Shown here: positions 39,151 to 52,494 of the stretch, piece by piece
How the letters are laid out: each line of letters starts with the position of its first letter
Position numbering within the stretch: position 1 is the first letter of the stretch
DNA from: Motacilla alba alba
Taxonomy: Eukaryota > Chordata > Aves > Passeriformes > Motacillidae
NCBI RefSeq assembly: GCF_015832195.1
Contig: NC_052018.1
Span: forward strand, 26,068,115 to 26,132,114
Direction: 5' to 3'
DNA: 64,000 nt
Position numbers and translations under genes: made by a program
Notes under the pieces: model-generated
What the model was told of the DNA's origin: nothing
The model's input: the letters and a program-made list of their open reading frames with translations, nothing else
Database searches by the model: none

Positions 39151-40586
39151 AATTTGATAATGGATGAGGCATTGGAAACAGATTCAGTAGAGTACAGAAT
39201 GAAGCTAAAAGACCTAAGATATTCCTTGACTCTTATTTTAAACCAGTTATTCTCACTCCAGGAAGAAGGGAAGAAGAATAAAGAAGATAGAAGTGGTGAG
39301 TACCTGAAGAGAGCTCACATAGCAGTGCAAAGACAGTGGGTGTACAACACCTGCAGTCAGCCACAGAGACCCCATTATGAAATGCAGGCATTAGAAAAAA
39401 CATTGCCTACAGGAGAAAATTACTGGAGATACAAGTGACAACAATTATTTTTCTATACTTGATTAATCATTAAAATTTTCATTGTTACTTTGGTGAACTA
39501 GAGCAGAGAATTGTGTACATACAGTACTATCTTGGGAAAAAAGGTCCTTCAGTGCTTTATTTCCTGACGCTTTTCAAACTGAAATGCAACAAAATCTTAA
39601 TAGCTAGGAGGTACTAAACCATACCTAGATCATCTTTTTGTTTAGAGAGGTGAAAAGGAAAAAAAAAGACTAATTAGCAGAAGAATGTGATAATAAGACA
39701 ACCACTATTGAAAAAACCCTAATACTGACATGAAGGTTAAATGAAGAAAAAAGAGAAATTCTTTAGAGAAAAAAAAAGTTTAGGAAAAAGATTAACACTG
39801 AAGTGGTAATTGCCAAAACTGAGGCATCAGACAGTGAAGACTGTGACCAACAACTAGTGATCTATACTTAAATTCCCTGCCAGAAAACTAAGAGGTCAGA
39901 GACCAGTAAATGTTTCTACATTTGTACAAATCTAAGCAGAAGCTAAAATAGCATAAATAAGAACCACCTGGGCTAGAAAATTGCTCCTTGAATTAACCAA
40001 GCCAAAGATGTTTATTGAATACAATCAATGAATTGCAAGTTTGCAAAGCTTATGTGGGAAATCAAAGATCCTCAAGAAATGCACAATTACCATACCTAAA
40101 GATGCTTCATAGGATTTTATGTTCATCTTAAAACTTATGATCACAACTAGGGATCACTGCAATCCAGATACCTTCAGATTCAGGAAAAAGACTTTGCCTT
40201 AATTAATGGGAGTAGAAAATGCCATGCTTTTATTTATGAAAGGGTAATTAGCAGTTTGTTGCAACCAAATTACAATGTAGTTTGCTTGAACTCCAAACAA
40301 GATGTTACACTTTTAATATGGGCAAACATACCTTAAAAGAAGTATTTTCTTTTTTTTTTTTCCTTTAATCCAAGATTTATTAGAAGTTTAGTTCCATACT
40401 AGTGATTGCAGCTCAAATTCCATGCAGGCAAAAATGACACATAAACTAACTTTCTAGTGTTTGACTCTTTCCCTGGTTTTACGCTCACCCTTCCATTGCC
40501 CTAAGATCCTAAGATTGATGGCTTCAGTGTGGAAAGGACAACAGTGATGTGAGTTGCAGTACTCTGAGTTCTTTGATACAAGATAC

Positions 40587-41622
40587 TGCATTGGGTTTGC
40601 ATTGCCAAGTTTTGGTAGCAGTGGGGGGTACATGGCTGGCTTCTGTATGAAGCTGCCAGAAGCTTCCTCAGTGTCTGGCAGAGCAAATCCCAGATCTGGC
40701 CAAAGTTGGGTCAATCAGAAATGGTGCTAACACCTCTGCCGTAACATATTTAAGGAGAAGACAGGAAAAGTTATGTCTCAGATGTAATTGTGGCCAGAGA
40801 AGAGTGGGGTGAGAATACGTGGGAGGAACAGCTCTACAGACCCCAAGGTCAGTGCAGAAGGAGGGGCAGAAGGTGCTCCAGATGTCAGAGCTGAGATTCC
40901 CCTGTAGCTCCTGGTGCAGCCCATGGTGAGGCAGCTGTGCCCCTGCAGCCCATGGAGGGCCACAGGGATGCAGAGACCCACCGGCAGTCCGGGGAGGAGA
41001 CCCATGCTGGAGCAGGCTCCTGGCAGGCACCTGAGGAGAGAGGAGCCCATGCTGGAGAAGGTTTCCTTGCAGGACTTGTTTCTCTGTGGGGTGCCCATGG
41101 TGGAGCATCCTGTCCTTGAAGGACAGCATCCCACAGAACAGTGACCCACATTGCAGCATTATGCAGAGAACTGTTGCCTGTGGGATTGACTGATGCTGGA
41201 AAAATTAATGGAGGACTGTCTCCTGTAGGAGAGACCCCACACTGGATAAGGGGAAGGACTTCTCTTCCTGCCCAGTGGCAGAAATAACCTGTGGTGAACT
41301 GAGCAGACTGTAACCCCCATTCCCTGTCTCCCTGCACCACTAGGGGAGAGGAGGTAGAGCTGGGAAGGAGGGAGAAGTGGGGAGAAAGGTAGTTTTAAGG
41401 TCTTATTTTCCTTCTCATTATCCTGCTCTGATTTTGCTAGCAACAATTAATATCTCTAATTCTAGCCTGTTTCGCCCTTCACAGTATTTGGTGAGATCTC
41501 TCTGTGTTTACCTCAACCCCTGAATCCTTTGTGATATTTTCCCTTTCCTCTGCAGTTGTGCAGAGAAGTGATAGAAAGGCTTTGGTAAGTGCCTGGCATC
41601 CAGACGAAGACAATCCACTACA
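40587..41622 (+). mobile_element. Solo LTR of an avian endogenous retrovirus, copy 2
   Basis: This 1,036-bp element matches copy 1 from end to end. It begins TGcATTGGGTTTGCATTGCC and ends ...ccactaca. The flanks gatac (40582-40586) and gacac (41623-41627) form a probable 5-bp target duplication with one mismatch. A TATA-like tatttaag is at 40747-40754. The AATAAA found in the other two copies is not intact here (region near 41440 reads caacaattaat). No internal retroviral genes adjoin it. Plus strand, antisense to KHDRBS2. Minus-strand frames of 86-163 codons within it arise from the GC-rich LTR body and have equivalents in copy 1; they are not genes. Confidence 0.88.
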
Positions 41623-44600
41623 GACACATAAAACTGACAGCAATAATTTCTTCCTCCTTTCTCCAGGAAGCACAGGGGATTATTTTTAGGATGGTAAACA
41701 TGCTATATACATTGCTCTTTCTCCATTGTTTAGCAACTCTCTTTCCCATCCAATTTCACTAGATAAGGTAAGTTTTACACCTGCTGTGTATGGTATGCTC
41801 TTTGTTACTCATGATGTGATTTTACCCAGATCCCAATGTTGTCTCCCTTTAATGACCTGCAGCTGACCTTGATGCCTAGTCCCTGCTTACAATCCCAAAG
41901 CCTTCCTTATCATCCCATGTCTTTGCTTTCAATGCCTCCACTTCCATCTCAACCCTGTACTCTCCTGTGCAGCACTTTTATTCTAGTGCCATAGCAGCAC
42001 CCTCCACACAGAATAATGATTTATTATTGCTACCATTAATTACAGATACAGTACAAACCTAGGCAAAAATAAAGCAGTGAAGGTAAAAATCACTCAGCCA
42101 TTAGACAAGGGCTGCTAGAAGTCAGCAAGCTCAAAGGGAGCTGGGGACAGACCCTGAACAGTCTAGAGAAAGGCTGGCAAGTCCCAGCCCTGTGCAATGG
42201 TTTTAGCACAAAGCCTGCAACAGGTGATGGCAGCACCACATTTACTGGGACACAGGGATACCAGTGTCAGTGAAAAGACAACATAAGGAACTAATTGCCT
42301 CTGATGACCAGTTCTGAAAGCACTCTTGGGATACAGAGATTTTTTTTTTCAGCTACACGTGTGTAATTTTAAACCTAAATAGATAGCTGGATGAAGCCTT
42401 CTGCTTTCAATGCAGTTCTTAGCTCCACCAACGCTAGATTACACACATGCCCATCTCAGGGTATAAACAATTGCTTGGGCTCTGCCACAGTGTAAACTGT
42501 GATAGCTGCAGCTACTGCTGAGGATGAGTCTCTGCACAAAAGATCAAAACTAATGAGCACTGACTGTATTCCCAAACTTCACCATCCCTTTAGGAAGGGC
42601 TCCTCACTATGATCTAGGGTTTTTCTTAACTACACCCAGGCTGCTGACAGCCTATGCCAAATCACCACATTCAAAAGGATAAATACAGCTATTTAGTGAT
42701 TTGAAAAAATGAAGAGTAGAGAGATATAATAAAGGCTGATGACACTGTAAGAGCTTTAAGAGCTTATTGTGTCAAAAATATAGCATCAAACCTTTGGCAG
42801 AAGAGAAACATCATTTGAGGAAAGGAGATATAACTTCATTTACACTGGTTGGAGGAAAATATAATTTCTTTTCCTCTGGTGTCATTTTTACTTTCCAGAA
42901 ATAATTTTACTGGTCCTCTTACATCAATCTAGCTCTATTTCATTATGTTTGGAGACAACAGTTTTATGAATTTTATTCCCTTTTTTTTTTAGAGAGAGAG
43001 AGCATGAAGAGTCACCTTAAAGTGATACAAATGTTATAGACACTAGAAAATTGCTAATGTTTTAGGTAATTCAATAAGCAAGCTGATGACAAATTATCAG
43101 TAATCATGAAAAGAAGTTTAACTGTATTTATGCTTAGAATTCCATAAACTGACAATAATGTACTTATCAAAAATTCTTATTAATCAGGAAACATTCAGCT
43201 TTATATTTATGTATGTTATGCTCCCAAAAACTGTGCTTAATAAAAACCAGTACTGTTTTGTTTTTTTTTTAATGTACAAACAGGAAAATTAAAATCAAAT
43301 ATCTGTATTACCTTTTTGTTCCTTCTCTGTCATTAAGTTTTATTATAATTGTAATAGTCCTATAAGATCAATTTTTTTTCTCCAAAGAATAACTATTACT
43401 TGTATCACAAGATTCGCAAGGGGTATTCTATTTTATGAATACGGACTTGTATGAAAAGAAATGTTTTGCAGTTCTCCAGGTTCTAAATTAATTATTTTGC
43501 TACAAATTATTGAACTGAAATAAAAGTAAATTCCAGTTGTAGTCAAGTACTTTAAAGACTTTGAGTTTGGTCACCTGAAGGAAAAAGTAGAAAGAATATT
43601 TCTACCATGGAGAAAATTCTGGAGGCAAAAATCTATGTCTAAGCTATTTTATGCACAACAAGAACAAAAGACTTGTATTTTGAAACAATCCATCAGAAGA
43701 GGTCTAATGTATGCACTTAACTTTGACAATAAAGAAGCCTGAAGCTTGTCTTTGGCAATTATTTTATTTATATTTAAGCCCAGTTTCATGATAAAGGCTC
43801 CAAGTGCGCACTTGAAAGTAACCACTTGGTTAACTACTCACTTGATGAGGGATGCTGTGTTCAGGAAGGCCTGAATACAGGTCTAGAGAACAGACCCACT
43901 GATGCATGTAGGTATTACTTCAAAACCTAATTGCTATCGCAGGTGCCTTCGCAAAGAGCCCTCCAAGCCTTTCCTAATCTGTGTAATTTATTCATTCAGC
44001 TTATGGCTGCAAAAGAACTCAAACACCCAGGATTCAGGCATGATTTTGATCCTAAACACCAACTTGTGGCTATCTAATTTCCTGTTCAGTTGCTTCCTAT
44101 CCCTGAAATCCACAGATGCCAGAATTGTTCACAGTAATACTCCTCAGATTGAAGTGTCTGGGCAGCAGCACCACATGAGAGTGAAGGAGATCTGATAATT
44201 CTTTCAGGCTTAAGCTTCTCTGGGATTCCTAAAGTAACAAGGGACTAAGTAAGACAGATGTTCCCAATACACTCCTATTGAATACAAAAGAGGAGCTGCT
44301 GCCCTTTTCCTTAATGAGGTAGCAGTTGGAGAGCTCATCAAGTCACACGTTATGGAAGTCAGGAAATAGGTGTTCATTTTAAAGAAGTTGCTAGATGAAT
44401 CCCACAAGAACCATTTGGGAACGTGTTCTGTTAAACTATTCATAAGTGATCCAGAAAATGAGTTGAACAGTAATAAAAAATTCTCCAGTGATAAAGACCA
44501 CCTCTTTCTGTGTGCACAGACTCTAGATAATGTTATTTCAGGAGAAAGATCTTGAAGGCATTACGTTCAGGTCTACAGAAAGAATTTGCTCAGTGTATCA

Positions 44601-46451
44601 CATCAATTACTAGAGTATTTTCTATTAGGCAATTTTTAAGAAAGGAAGATAAATGAAACTGCAAAGCTCCTAGCAGACCATTTTCATGCTCCAACTTAAA
44701 AAAGTTTAGAAACAAAACAGATCAAGATTAAAAGAATTATTACGAATATGGAAATATTTTCATATGAGAAGTTAAATACTAAAGTCTTGGCAATTTTGAT
44801 GTTCCTGCAGTTCAGGATGTCCTTAAAGAATTAATTCTTGGAAAGCCTTTCATTTTTCACTAGTTCTTGTGTTCTTACCCAAACTTTTCAATCTGCAACT
44901 TTCAGGAGTTGCAGACTGAGTGCATTCTTACACTTTTCTGTCTTATTTGGAAATGTGAACCCATGAACATGGGGCATGATGTGTTGCATCCGTAGAGGAA
45001 AATCCCCAACGCGTAGATGTATTATGTTTTTCTTCTATGACAGTTGCAATTGCTTGCGGATGTATCTTTTATCACCTGTTACAGAGATGTGTATGCTTAA
45101 GGTGGTTATGTGTCAAATATGGAACCCACTTCTGATACTAAAGATCCTGTTACTAATTAGCATTCAAATGAGCTCAAAATGTATTACAGGTGCTTCATCT
45201 AGAAAGCAAGGCAACACTTCAGCCACACTGATTGCTCATTATAATCAGAGCTGAAAGAGTGCAGAGAAGAGAGATTTGCAGCCACTTTCAGCTGCAAATT
45301 CAAGAATCAAGCCTGCTGCAAGATGTGTGGAGAACTGCCAGCTGCTTTCACCTCCTGACGTCCTGCAGTGGCAGCCTCCTCCTCTCCTTCCACACATAGG
45401 GACTTTCTGAAGGATAATGCTGTTGTGTCTCTGAGGAATCCTTTCAAATCCAACTGGGAAGCCCCTGCAAGCGCAAGGTTTGAAAGCTCAAACTGATGAT
45501 CCCATTAAACTCCTCATTGCTTTTCCTAACAAGTCTCCACCATTGTGCAGGATTCCTTGTTAATGTTTTGTACCCTGAAACACAGTGGAACCTGTGATAC
45601 AAGAAATGTACTTCCCTAAACAGTGGATATAAGGGAAGTGACTTCTCCCTGATTGCCATATTGGCCCAGGCAGGGTAATGAGGATGGTTTGGCTTCCAGC
45701 AGTTTAAAGACCTGTCTGATAAACTGTATTATAAAGTTCATTTTCCTGGCTGATTGTCAATAATGATTTCCTTAAGGTTGTCCCTTGATTAACCACAACA
45801 TTGCAAACAAAAGCAGTAAATGGATTTCAGTATCCTACCACAAATTTAGAAGAGACCACTATTTTCTTGTATCCCCTTGATTCTCATGCAGTGATGTGCA
45901 AACCACATCAGTGGAGGGAAGCCATAATGGCAGAGACAAACTGAACTCTGGGGAGTGGAAGAGGGAAAAGAAGTTCATAAATAATTGGCAAGCACTGTAT
46001 CTCTAATGGCATTTACACAGATGAAAATTTTTTGATACCTGAGCTGATGAAAAATACATTATCTTCTGAAAAAGTATTTCAAACTAAATCAAATAACAAA
46101 AATCAATGAGTGTGCTGCTCTTCTTCACAAACATATCATTTTTCCAAGCCAGAATTTTAAAGTTTTGCAAATGACATACTCCCTCTCCCATGTGACAGTC
46201 ACATATGATTTTGAAAGTTTCACTTTTTCTTTTCTTGTAGAATTAGGTTTTGCATAATGATAAGTAACCCAAACATACTTTTCAATGGAAAATTACTTGT
46301 TCCTCTACTATCTTGAAAATCTAATTATTCACACTATATTCATTTAGACAAATAAATATTAATGAGATTGCAAGTTCTTGGATGATTTCTCACAAAGATG
46401 TCAGAAATAGTTGACAGATGAATATGTTGTAACATTATTACATATATCATA
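41623..46451. other. Intron sequence, no gene recognised
   Basis: AT-rich DNA with GC-richer patches at about 42100-42260 and 45280-45400. A possible very old CR1-like piece near 44380-44520 is listed separately. No other supported feature. Confidence 0.55.
44410..44520 (+). mobile_element. Possible very old CR1-like reverse transcriptase fragment
   Basis: The plus-strand frame contains KLFISDPENELNSNKKFSSD. This resembles the 'LFINDLE..NS..AKFADDTKL' stretch around the catalytic motif of CR1-like RTs seen in birds and turtles, with the catalytic residues altered. Flanking sequence gives no further support, so the match could be chance. Confidence 0.35.
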
Positions 46452-46945
46452 AAATCATAGAGTGAATCATAGAATGGTTTGGGTTGGAAATGACATTAAA
46501 GATTATCTGGCTCCAACCACCCTGCCATGGGTAGGGATACCTTCCATTAAACCAGGTTTCTCAGAGCTCCATCCAAACTGGCTTTGAAAACTTTCAGAGA
46601 CGGGGCATCCACAACTTCTTGGAGCAACTTGTACCTGCCACACCACCCTCACAGTAAAGAATTTTTTCCCCAATATCTAAATTAAACTTACTCTCAGTTT
46701 GAATCCATTCTCCTTTATTCTGTCACGTCATGCTCTTGTAAAAAGTCCCTCTCTGTCTTTCTTGTAGGCTTCCTTCAGGTACTGGAAGGCCACAATTACA
46801 TCAACCCTAAACTTCTTTTCCAGGCTGAACAATCCCAATTCTCTCAGCTCTTCTTCATAGGAGATGTACTTCATCCCTCTAAGCAACTCAGTGGCCCTCC
46901 TCTAGACTTGATCCAGCAGATCCATGTCCTTCCTGTGCTGGGGAG
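46452..46945 (-). mobile_element. CR1 LINE 3' end (5'-truncated)
   Basis: The reverse complement of a CR1 3' region. The left edge has the 8-bp terminal-repeat remnants (aatcatagagtgaatcatag), then aatggtttgggttggaaatg, 'caccctgccatgggtagggatacc', 'acggggcatccacaacttctt', 'gtactggaaggccacaatta', and 'cttctccaggctgaac'-type sequence, fading near 46945. It is on the minus strand, sense to KHDRBS2. It looks less diverged than the copy at 34451. Confidence 0.93.
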
Positions 46946-49029
46946 CTATCATGATTTTATGTCTGACATATTTACTGACTGCAAATAAAATAGATTGCAA
47001 ATAGATTCTCGGTCATCTTGGATATGATGGGGATTTGCTCTGCAAAGACCAAGAAGATATTTTCTAATCTTCTCAGAACGGAAATCTGTAAGGATATTAG
47101 TCCATTATATGCCGTAAATGAATCTGAGTAAAATACATGATTTTTTAATGACTAGTGATTATAACTATTCTAATAGAAATTTACTGAAGACTCATTTTCA
47201 TGGAATGTGCAGAGTACTCAGACCATGTACCATTCAGGTAACAGCAGCCCCTTGGAAGTGCAGTCTGGACCTGACCTGAACTTTGCATCATGAGAGAGTA
47301 CTTTAAGAAGCTATCACTTGTAAAGGAAAAGTAAAGGAAGTCAAAACAAGTTCTGTCTCTCTTGAGATAACTTGGCTGGGGTGATGATGGTAGCTTTTGG
47401 CTGGGGAGTCTGTGACTCAGTGGAAACTTCGGTATTCCTCACTGCAAATTTTTAGAATACATTGTTTACCTAAGAACAGACACATCCTCACTGGAAGGCA
47501 GACTGACTCCTTTGCAAGTCAAATGCAAATCCTAGAATCACAAAGAAAGTAGCCTCAAGGATGGAAAGGGCTTTCTTCCAGGAAGTCCAGTGTTCAGAAT
47601 TTCACACTGCTCTTCCTAGTGCCCCAGAGAAAACACCAGGTATATACTCACTTCAGAGGAGCTCACCCCAGGCTGGAGATGTCACTGGCACTTAACTGGC
47701 CATGTCAAGATGTCAGTGACTAAGTGCAGCCAGGGCACTCCCTCTAAAAACATGAAGCACATTGCTCCAGATCCTCTACCCACAACTCCCCATCTCCTAT
47801 GAGCACTTGCACAGCATCCAAACCAGAATGGATTATCACCAAAATCCCAAACATACATAAAACTGAAAGAGTAAAATAATTCTATAATTCGGTTTAAAAC
47901 AGATAATTGCACTCCAGAAAAGGTCAAGTACCTGTAGTCTTCAGAGTCAGCTAATTTTACTGCACTAAAAATTAATATTCATTTTGCACTTAAGTTTTAT
48001 TATCCAGATCATCCCTGGCAATTTAAAGCACTCCTCCAACCCCCTTTATGTGCTCAGATTTATGCATGAAGAAATAACCTTGTGCACAAGCTTTGAGTGT
48101 TGCAAAATTTTCATTACACGGTAGCCATATCTCAGATAATAAAAAAAATGCAGATTAAATTAATCAATTATAGTCAATTCTGCCTAATTTTGCCATCAGT
48201 TCACAACAAAATTTCCTTCTATTAAAAGCTTTTTCCCAGGAAACATTGTAACCTGCCTCTGGCTGAAAATGAAGCATTTTATTTGTTTTCCAGTTCTTTA
48301 CTGCTTTAGCACCTGTGGCCTCCCTTGTTGCTCATTTTCAATACCAGTACAAATGAACGTAAAATAAAATTGAACAATAACCCTGTTAATGGCAGACTTT
48401 CTCCACAGATTCGAGAGAAAAGATGAAGATATTTTTATCATTGTGTGAACATCCTCAAATGCTATGACTGATATTAAATGCTGAAAAAATATATTTCTTG
48501 TTCTTTCATGACTTCCTCCTAAATTGGAAAAATGAAAAAGTAAAAAATATTTCTTAAATAAGGAATATGTGCACCACAAAATCTCAGCAAAGCTTCAGCT
48601 CCTAACAGACAGCGCATTGTGCTACTTTTTCCATCTAAATGTTAGGGGCTTTGAGTCAAAGTGTGAGAAGACCAAATTACTCAGGTTCTTCAAAGACATC
48701 ATAATCTTCCTCCCAAGGCTGTGTTCAACCCCAGGTCCTTGCGGACGTGCTGGATCTGAGACAAAGGTCCCAGTCATAGGACAAATGTGTCCCATGAGCG
48801 CAGTTCATTTACCTTGACTTAGGCATCCGGAAGGTAGATTTTTAAGCCTAAACTAATTATATGGAGCTCTCAATGGAAACAAACAGGGTGATTTGTCTGA
48901 AGCTGAGGCTGCTGTTCAAGATGACTTGGGAGTTTAGGTGAATGAATCACTTTATGGATCTATGTATCTTTTTGGATCTGTCCAAATCATATTAAAAAAG
49001 AAGAAATCAAAATAGTAACTGTGAAAAGC

Positions 49030-49043
49030 GGGGGGGAGGGGGG
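49030..49043 (+). repeat. G-run (G7-A-G6)
   Basis: Fourteen bases with a single A interruption. It is a low-complexity tract that might form a quadruplex, but the loops are minimal. Confidence 0.8.
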
Positions 49044-49773
49044 AAGCATGTAGCATTGGTTGGATTCTTTTATAAAAATCATCAGGATGAAGGTAAAAAA
49101 TGAAGACTAATAGAACCATGCTAGACAAGTTTAAAGACTGCTGGCAGAGCTTTGGAAACTGACTGAAGGATTACAGGCATCATTTTACCTGCACAGGAAA
49201 AGATAATACACCCATCATGAATCTGAAACATTCAATTTGCTCTTCCAAACACATATTTAAGCATTACCTGTTTTCACTGGGCATGCTGAATGAAAATTGC
49301 AGTATTTTACAATTGACCTACATGTTGCGCTGCTGGTGACATGAAGAGCAAAGAAAGAGGTGGAAATCCAAGCAATCAGGCAAGTGCAAGCAGAGATGTT
49401 ATTTTACCAGCTTCATACCTATTTTTTTTTTTTTTTGCATCACAGTATAATACTTATTTCACTCAGAACCAGTGGTTGCAAAAGCAATACTGGCCAACAG
49501 ATTCTGGTACGATTTAAGAGAGATGATATACCTAATTCTGAGAAACTCCATTTGTTTTATTTTCATTTTATGTAAGTTACTGAGGGGTTTGACAGTGATG
49601 GAGTTCCCCAGCAGAAAAGGCACATGGTGCTCAGGTTCCATGGACATGCTGCACCACAGGAGCTGATTAATTAGCAGCTGTCATTTCCCAATTATATCCT
49701 TTCACAATCAATAAATCTGTCATGAAAGGACAGGTTCTGCTCCTCTGCAGTCTGAACAATGGCACTGTGGCCA

Positions 49774-50379
49774 TCATGTTTTATTACTACAATCCCCAAA
49801 GATGCGTGGAGGAGCCTGGAAAAGCACCCGAGATGCCTCTCTGGTAAGCAGAGCATGACAAATTTCCAATAGCAGTGCTCTTCGACCTCTGGCCATGATG
49901 GGGATTACCACCGTTGGCTCACTTGCCTCCAGTCCTTGGCTGTGCTTGTGGGCAGTCCTCCTCCCATGATCCTTGCGCCCTGTCCCAGGGGCTGCAATGC
50001 CTCCTCCAGCACCAGACTGCACGTGTGTTTCCTTGGCACATCCCTCCTTCATACTCACAGAGAGACCTCCCCCCACCAGGGACTTATATGTAAAATGGCT
50101 AACAAGGAAGGAAAGATGCTTGCCTCTTTTTTGGTTTTTCCCCAGTATTGCTCTGAATACCATTCTGTCAAAGGGTGTTTTTATGCTAGAAATGTTCAGT
50201 GGCAAAGAAATCCTCTTGTCAACCACTCCTTGCTGCTGCTGTTTTGGCAAACTGTGTTTACCAGGGCCTGCCTCTGCTGGGGTCACCTGGCCCTGCTGCC
50301 AGCACCTGGTCAGAGAGGCATGAGGGCAACTGAGCACCTCTCCCTGGAGCACAGGGTCCCCAAGAGTCCACTTCCCCAC
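49774..50379 (-). other. Long open frame of unknown status (201 codons)
   Basis: This is the longest open frame in the window. The translation has no recognisable domain, signal peptide or family signature. It overlaps an open plus-strand frame of 166 codons at 49936-50436. Both being open over the same GC-richer stretch fits a local lack of stop codons better than a gene. It is recorded only because of its length. Confidence 0.12.
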
Positions 50380-52494
50380 AAACTCTCTAATTCACTCACA
50401 CGTGGGTTTTCAGTTTTTCTGCCACTGTCTCCTTAGACACAAGGGAGGGTGACAAGTGAGACAAACCATCATGTTTGCTACAGAGACAGGAGATCTGATT
50501 CTTCTGTGTCTGTGGAAATGCAGAACAGCAACTGAAGCATCCTGCTGTGCAGGAAGAGAAGTTAAATGCCACTTTCAGGAGAATATTGTGGCAAATAAAT
50601 GTAATCGGCATATAATGCAGCAATGACCCTAGACTATCTAAAACCAACTTCAGACTGTTGGTAGAATTAAAGTCCAAAACCTGTTGGTTTTGTGCTTAGT
50701 TCTGTGCTTAGTAATTGCTGTTCTTTCATTCCAGCAGTGAGAATATATTTGACCAAGTGTTGCTAGCATCTTCTGTCACATAGAATGGTAGAGTCTCTGG
50801 ACAATGAGTAGAAATGAGAGGTTAACAAACTGAGGTTGGTCAAATTTCCTTTGTACAGAAAGCAGAAAAAGCTGTTTTTTCAAATTATGCCAGTATTGAT
50901 AGGAATGCAGAAATGCAGTGGCTTTACCTGTGAAGTTTAGAGTCTTTCTCCCTAGATCAGCAGATGCAATTGAAATATTTGTAACTTTAAGGAGTTCCAG
51001 TGTGCTTTCTCCTTATCTTATTGAAGCCGTATTGATAAAAACAGTGAAAAAAATTTAAGAGGCTAAGAAGATGTGATAATATCTATTTTCTGAATTTAAT
51101 GTAAAGCCAGTAAATATTACTGCTATTATTACACAATATTTTGCATGCAATTGCATAACATGTTTCTAGGGAAAAAAACAAAAACAAAAACCAAACATGA
51201 GGCTGTGTTATAAACAGTCCCAGCAGAGTGGAAGGGAGAAGAGGACAGGCTGCCTGCCAGACCAAGCCAGTCTAACACTAGATCAACAGGTCTATGTCCC
51301 TGAGATTGCCTGAGAGCCAAAGGAAGACTTTGGAGTATGTGTTGATGTGATAGGTTGCTCTAATTTTTAAGTTTTATTTTAATTTGTGAACACAGGACTT
51401 AGGTGGATGCATTGCTACAAAGTGCCATGCATTAATCTTAACTCTGAAGGATATTCCTTTGCTTTATAACACCCCTCTTGAAATGCTTGAAATGCACTAA
51501 TAAGAAACACACTGTTAAAAAAAAAACTGAAAGTATGGATTTGAGAACCTTTTACTTTCAGGCCAGAGCACAAAGGGTCAGTGCACAAAGTCCAAGATGA
51601 AATAAATCATCACATTTACCCACACATGAGGCCTGTGACTGCTGACTAGTTTTGTAATCAACCCATGCTGTATCTTTTGAGCCACCCCCTGTTTCTATCA
51701 CTTTTTGAATCTAGGCACAGCATGCAGATGTTTTAATTCAGACTTGATCTTCCGCACTGAAAAATCAAACATTCTGGTTCCACATATGAAAATCTGCATT
51801 CTCCAAGTTTGCAATACTTTTGATCAACATGATTGACAAATGGTTTAAGCACATCAGTTTCTTTTAGTGTCTCCAGGATAGCCCATTACAGTACTCATCT
51901 AAATAGATGGGGATTTTTTTTCTTTCCTATTTTCAGTAGACTGCTTTGTATTTTATTTCATTCCATTCATTTCCTTCTACCCAGATGGGGCATCTGCAAA
52001 CATAATCTTGGGGGAATCTTTTTATGTGTTCATAAAGAAACAGGTGGCTTGGAAAGAGAATCTTTTTGGTCTCTGCTCACAAAATTTCAGCTTTCATTTT
52101 CAGGGGAAAAAGATTTTGAGGTCTAGCAGGAAAGGGTACATAAAATGCAGTAATGAAGGTAGAAAATAATAGGTTTTTCTTTTTTGGTACCTTGTTTATT
52201 TAGGTTTGTATAGGCAAACTGAAGGCCTTTAAGATCTTCATTGCTGATTTTCTGCAGCTAGTGGATTAGGAAAGGGATGTGACTGTGCTCTGTATAATGG
52301 ATAATGGTAGTTTTAGAGCACAGTACCAGATTTTCTCACATCTTTTTCTGGGTTTTGAGGAGATAGCTGCAGCTACTTCACTGTTGCCTGATAAGCTTTG
52401 CTTTCTGACAATTTGAAAACCTTGAGACATTGATCAGGCACAGCCAGAAGGTTGTGCAGTGCTGTTTTGCTGATGTTTGTCTGTTTTTTTGCAG

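Larger units (their letters stand above)
34961..40586. other. Intron sequence with A-rich tracts, no gene recognised
   Basis: AT-rich DNA. A-rich low-complexity tracts lie at 36151-36181 and 39111-39150. The somewhat GC-richer part at 36700-37700 has minus-strand frames without domains. Nothing supports a gene. Confidence 0.55.

Noticed and set aside
40668..41340. Minus-strand frames of 123-163 codons
   Set aside because: They lie inside LTR copy 2 and mirror the frames in copy 1. No retroviral or host protein domain is present.
4608..41622. A single 37-kb provirus bounded by the two full-length LTRs
   Set aside because: The LTRs have different target duplications. The DNA between them contains a host exon and CR1 pieces, with no gag, pol or env order.
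49030..49043. G-quadruplex regulatory element
   Set aside because: There is only one interrupted G run, with almost no loop sequence and no nearby promoter. It is kept as a low-complexity tract.
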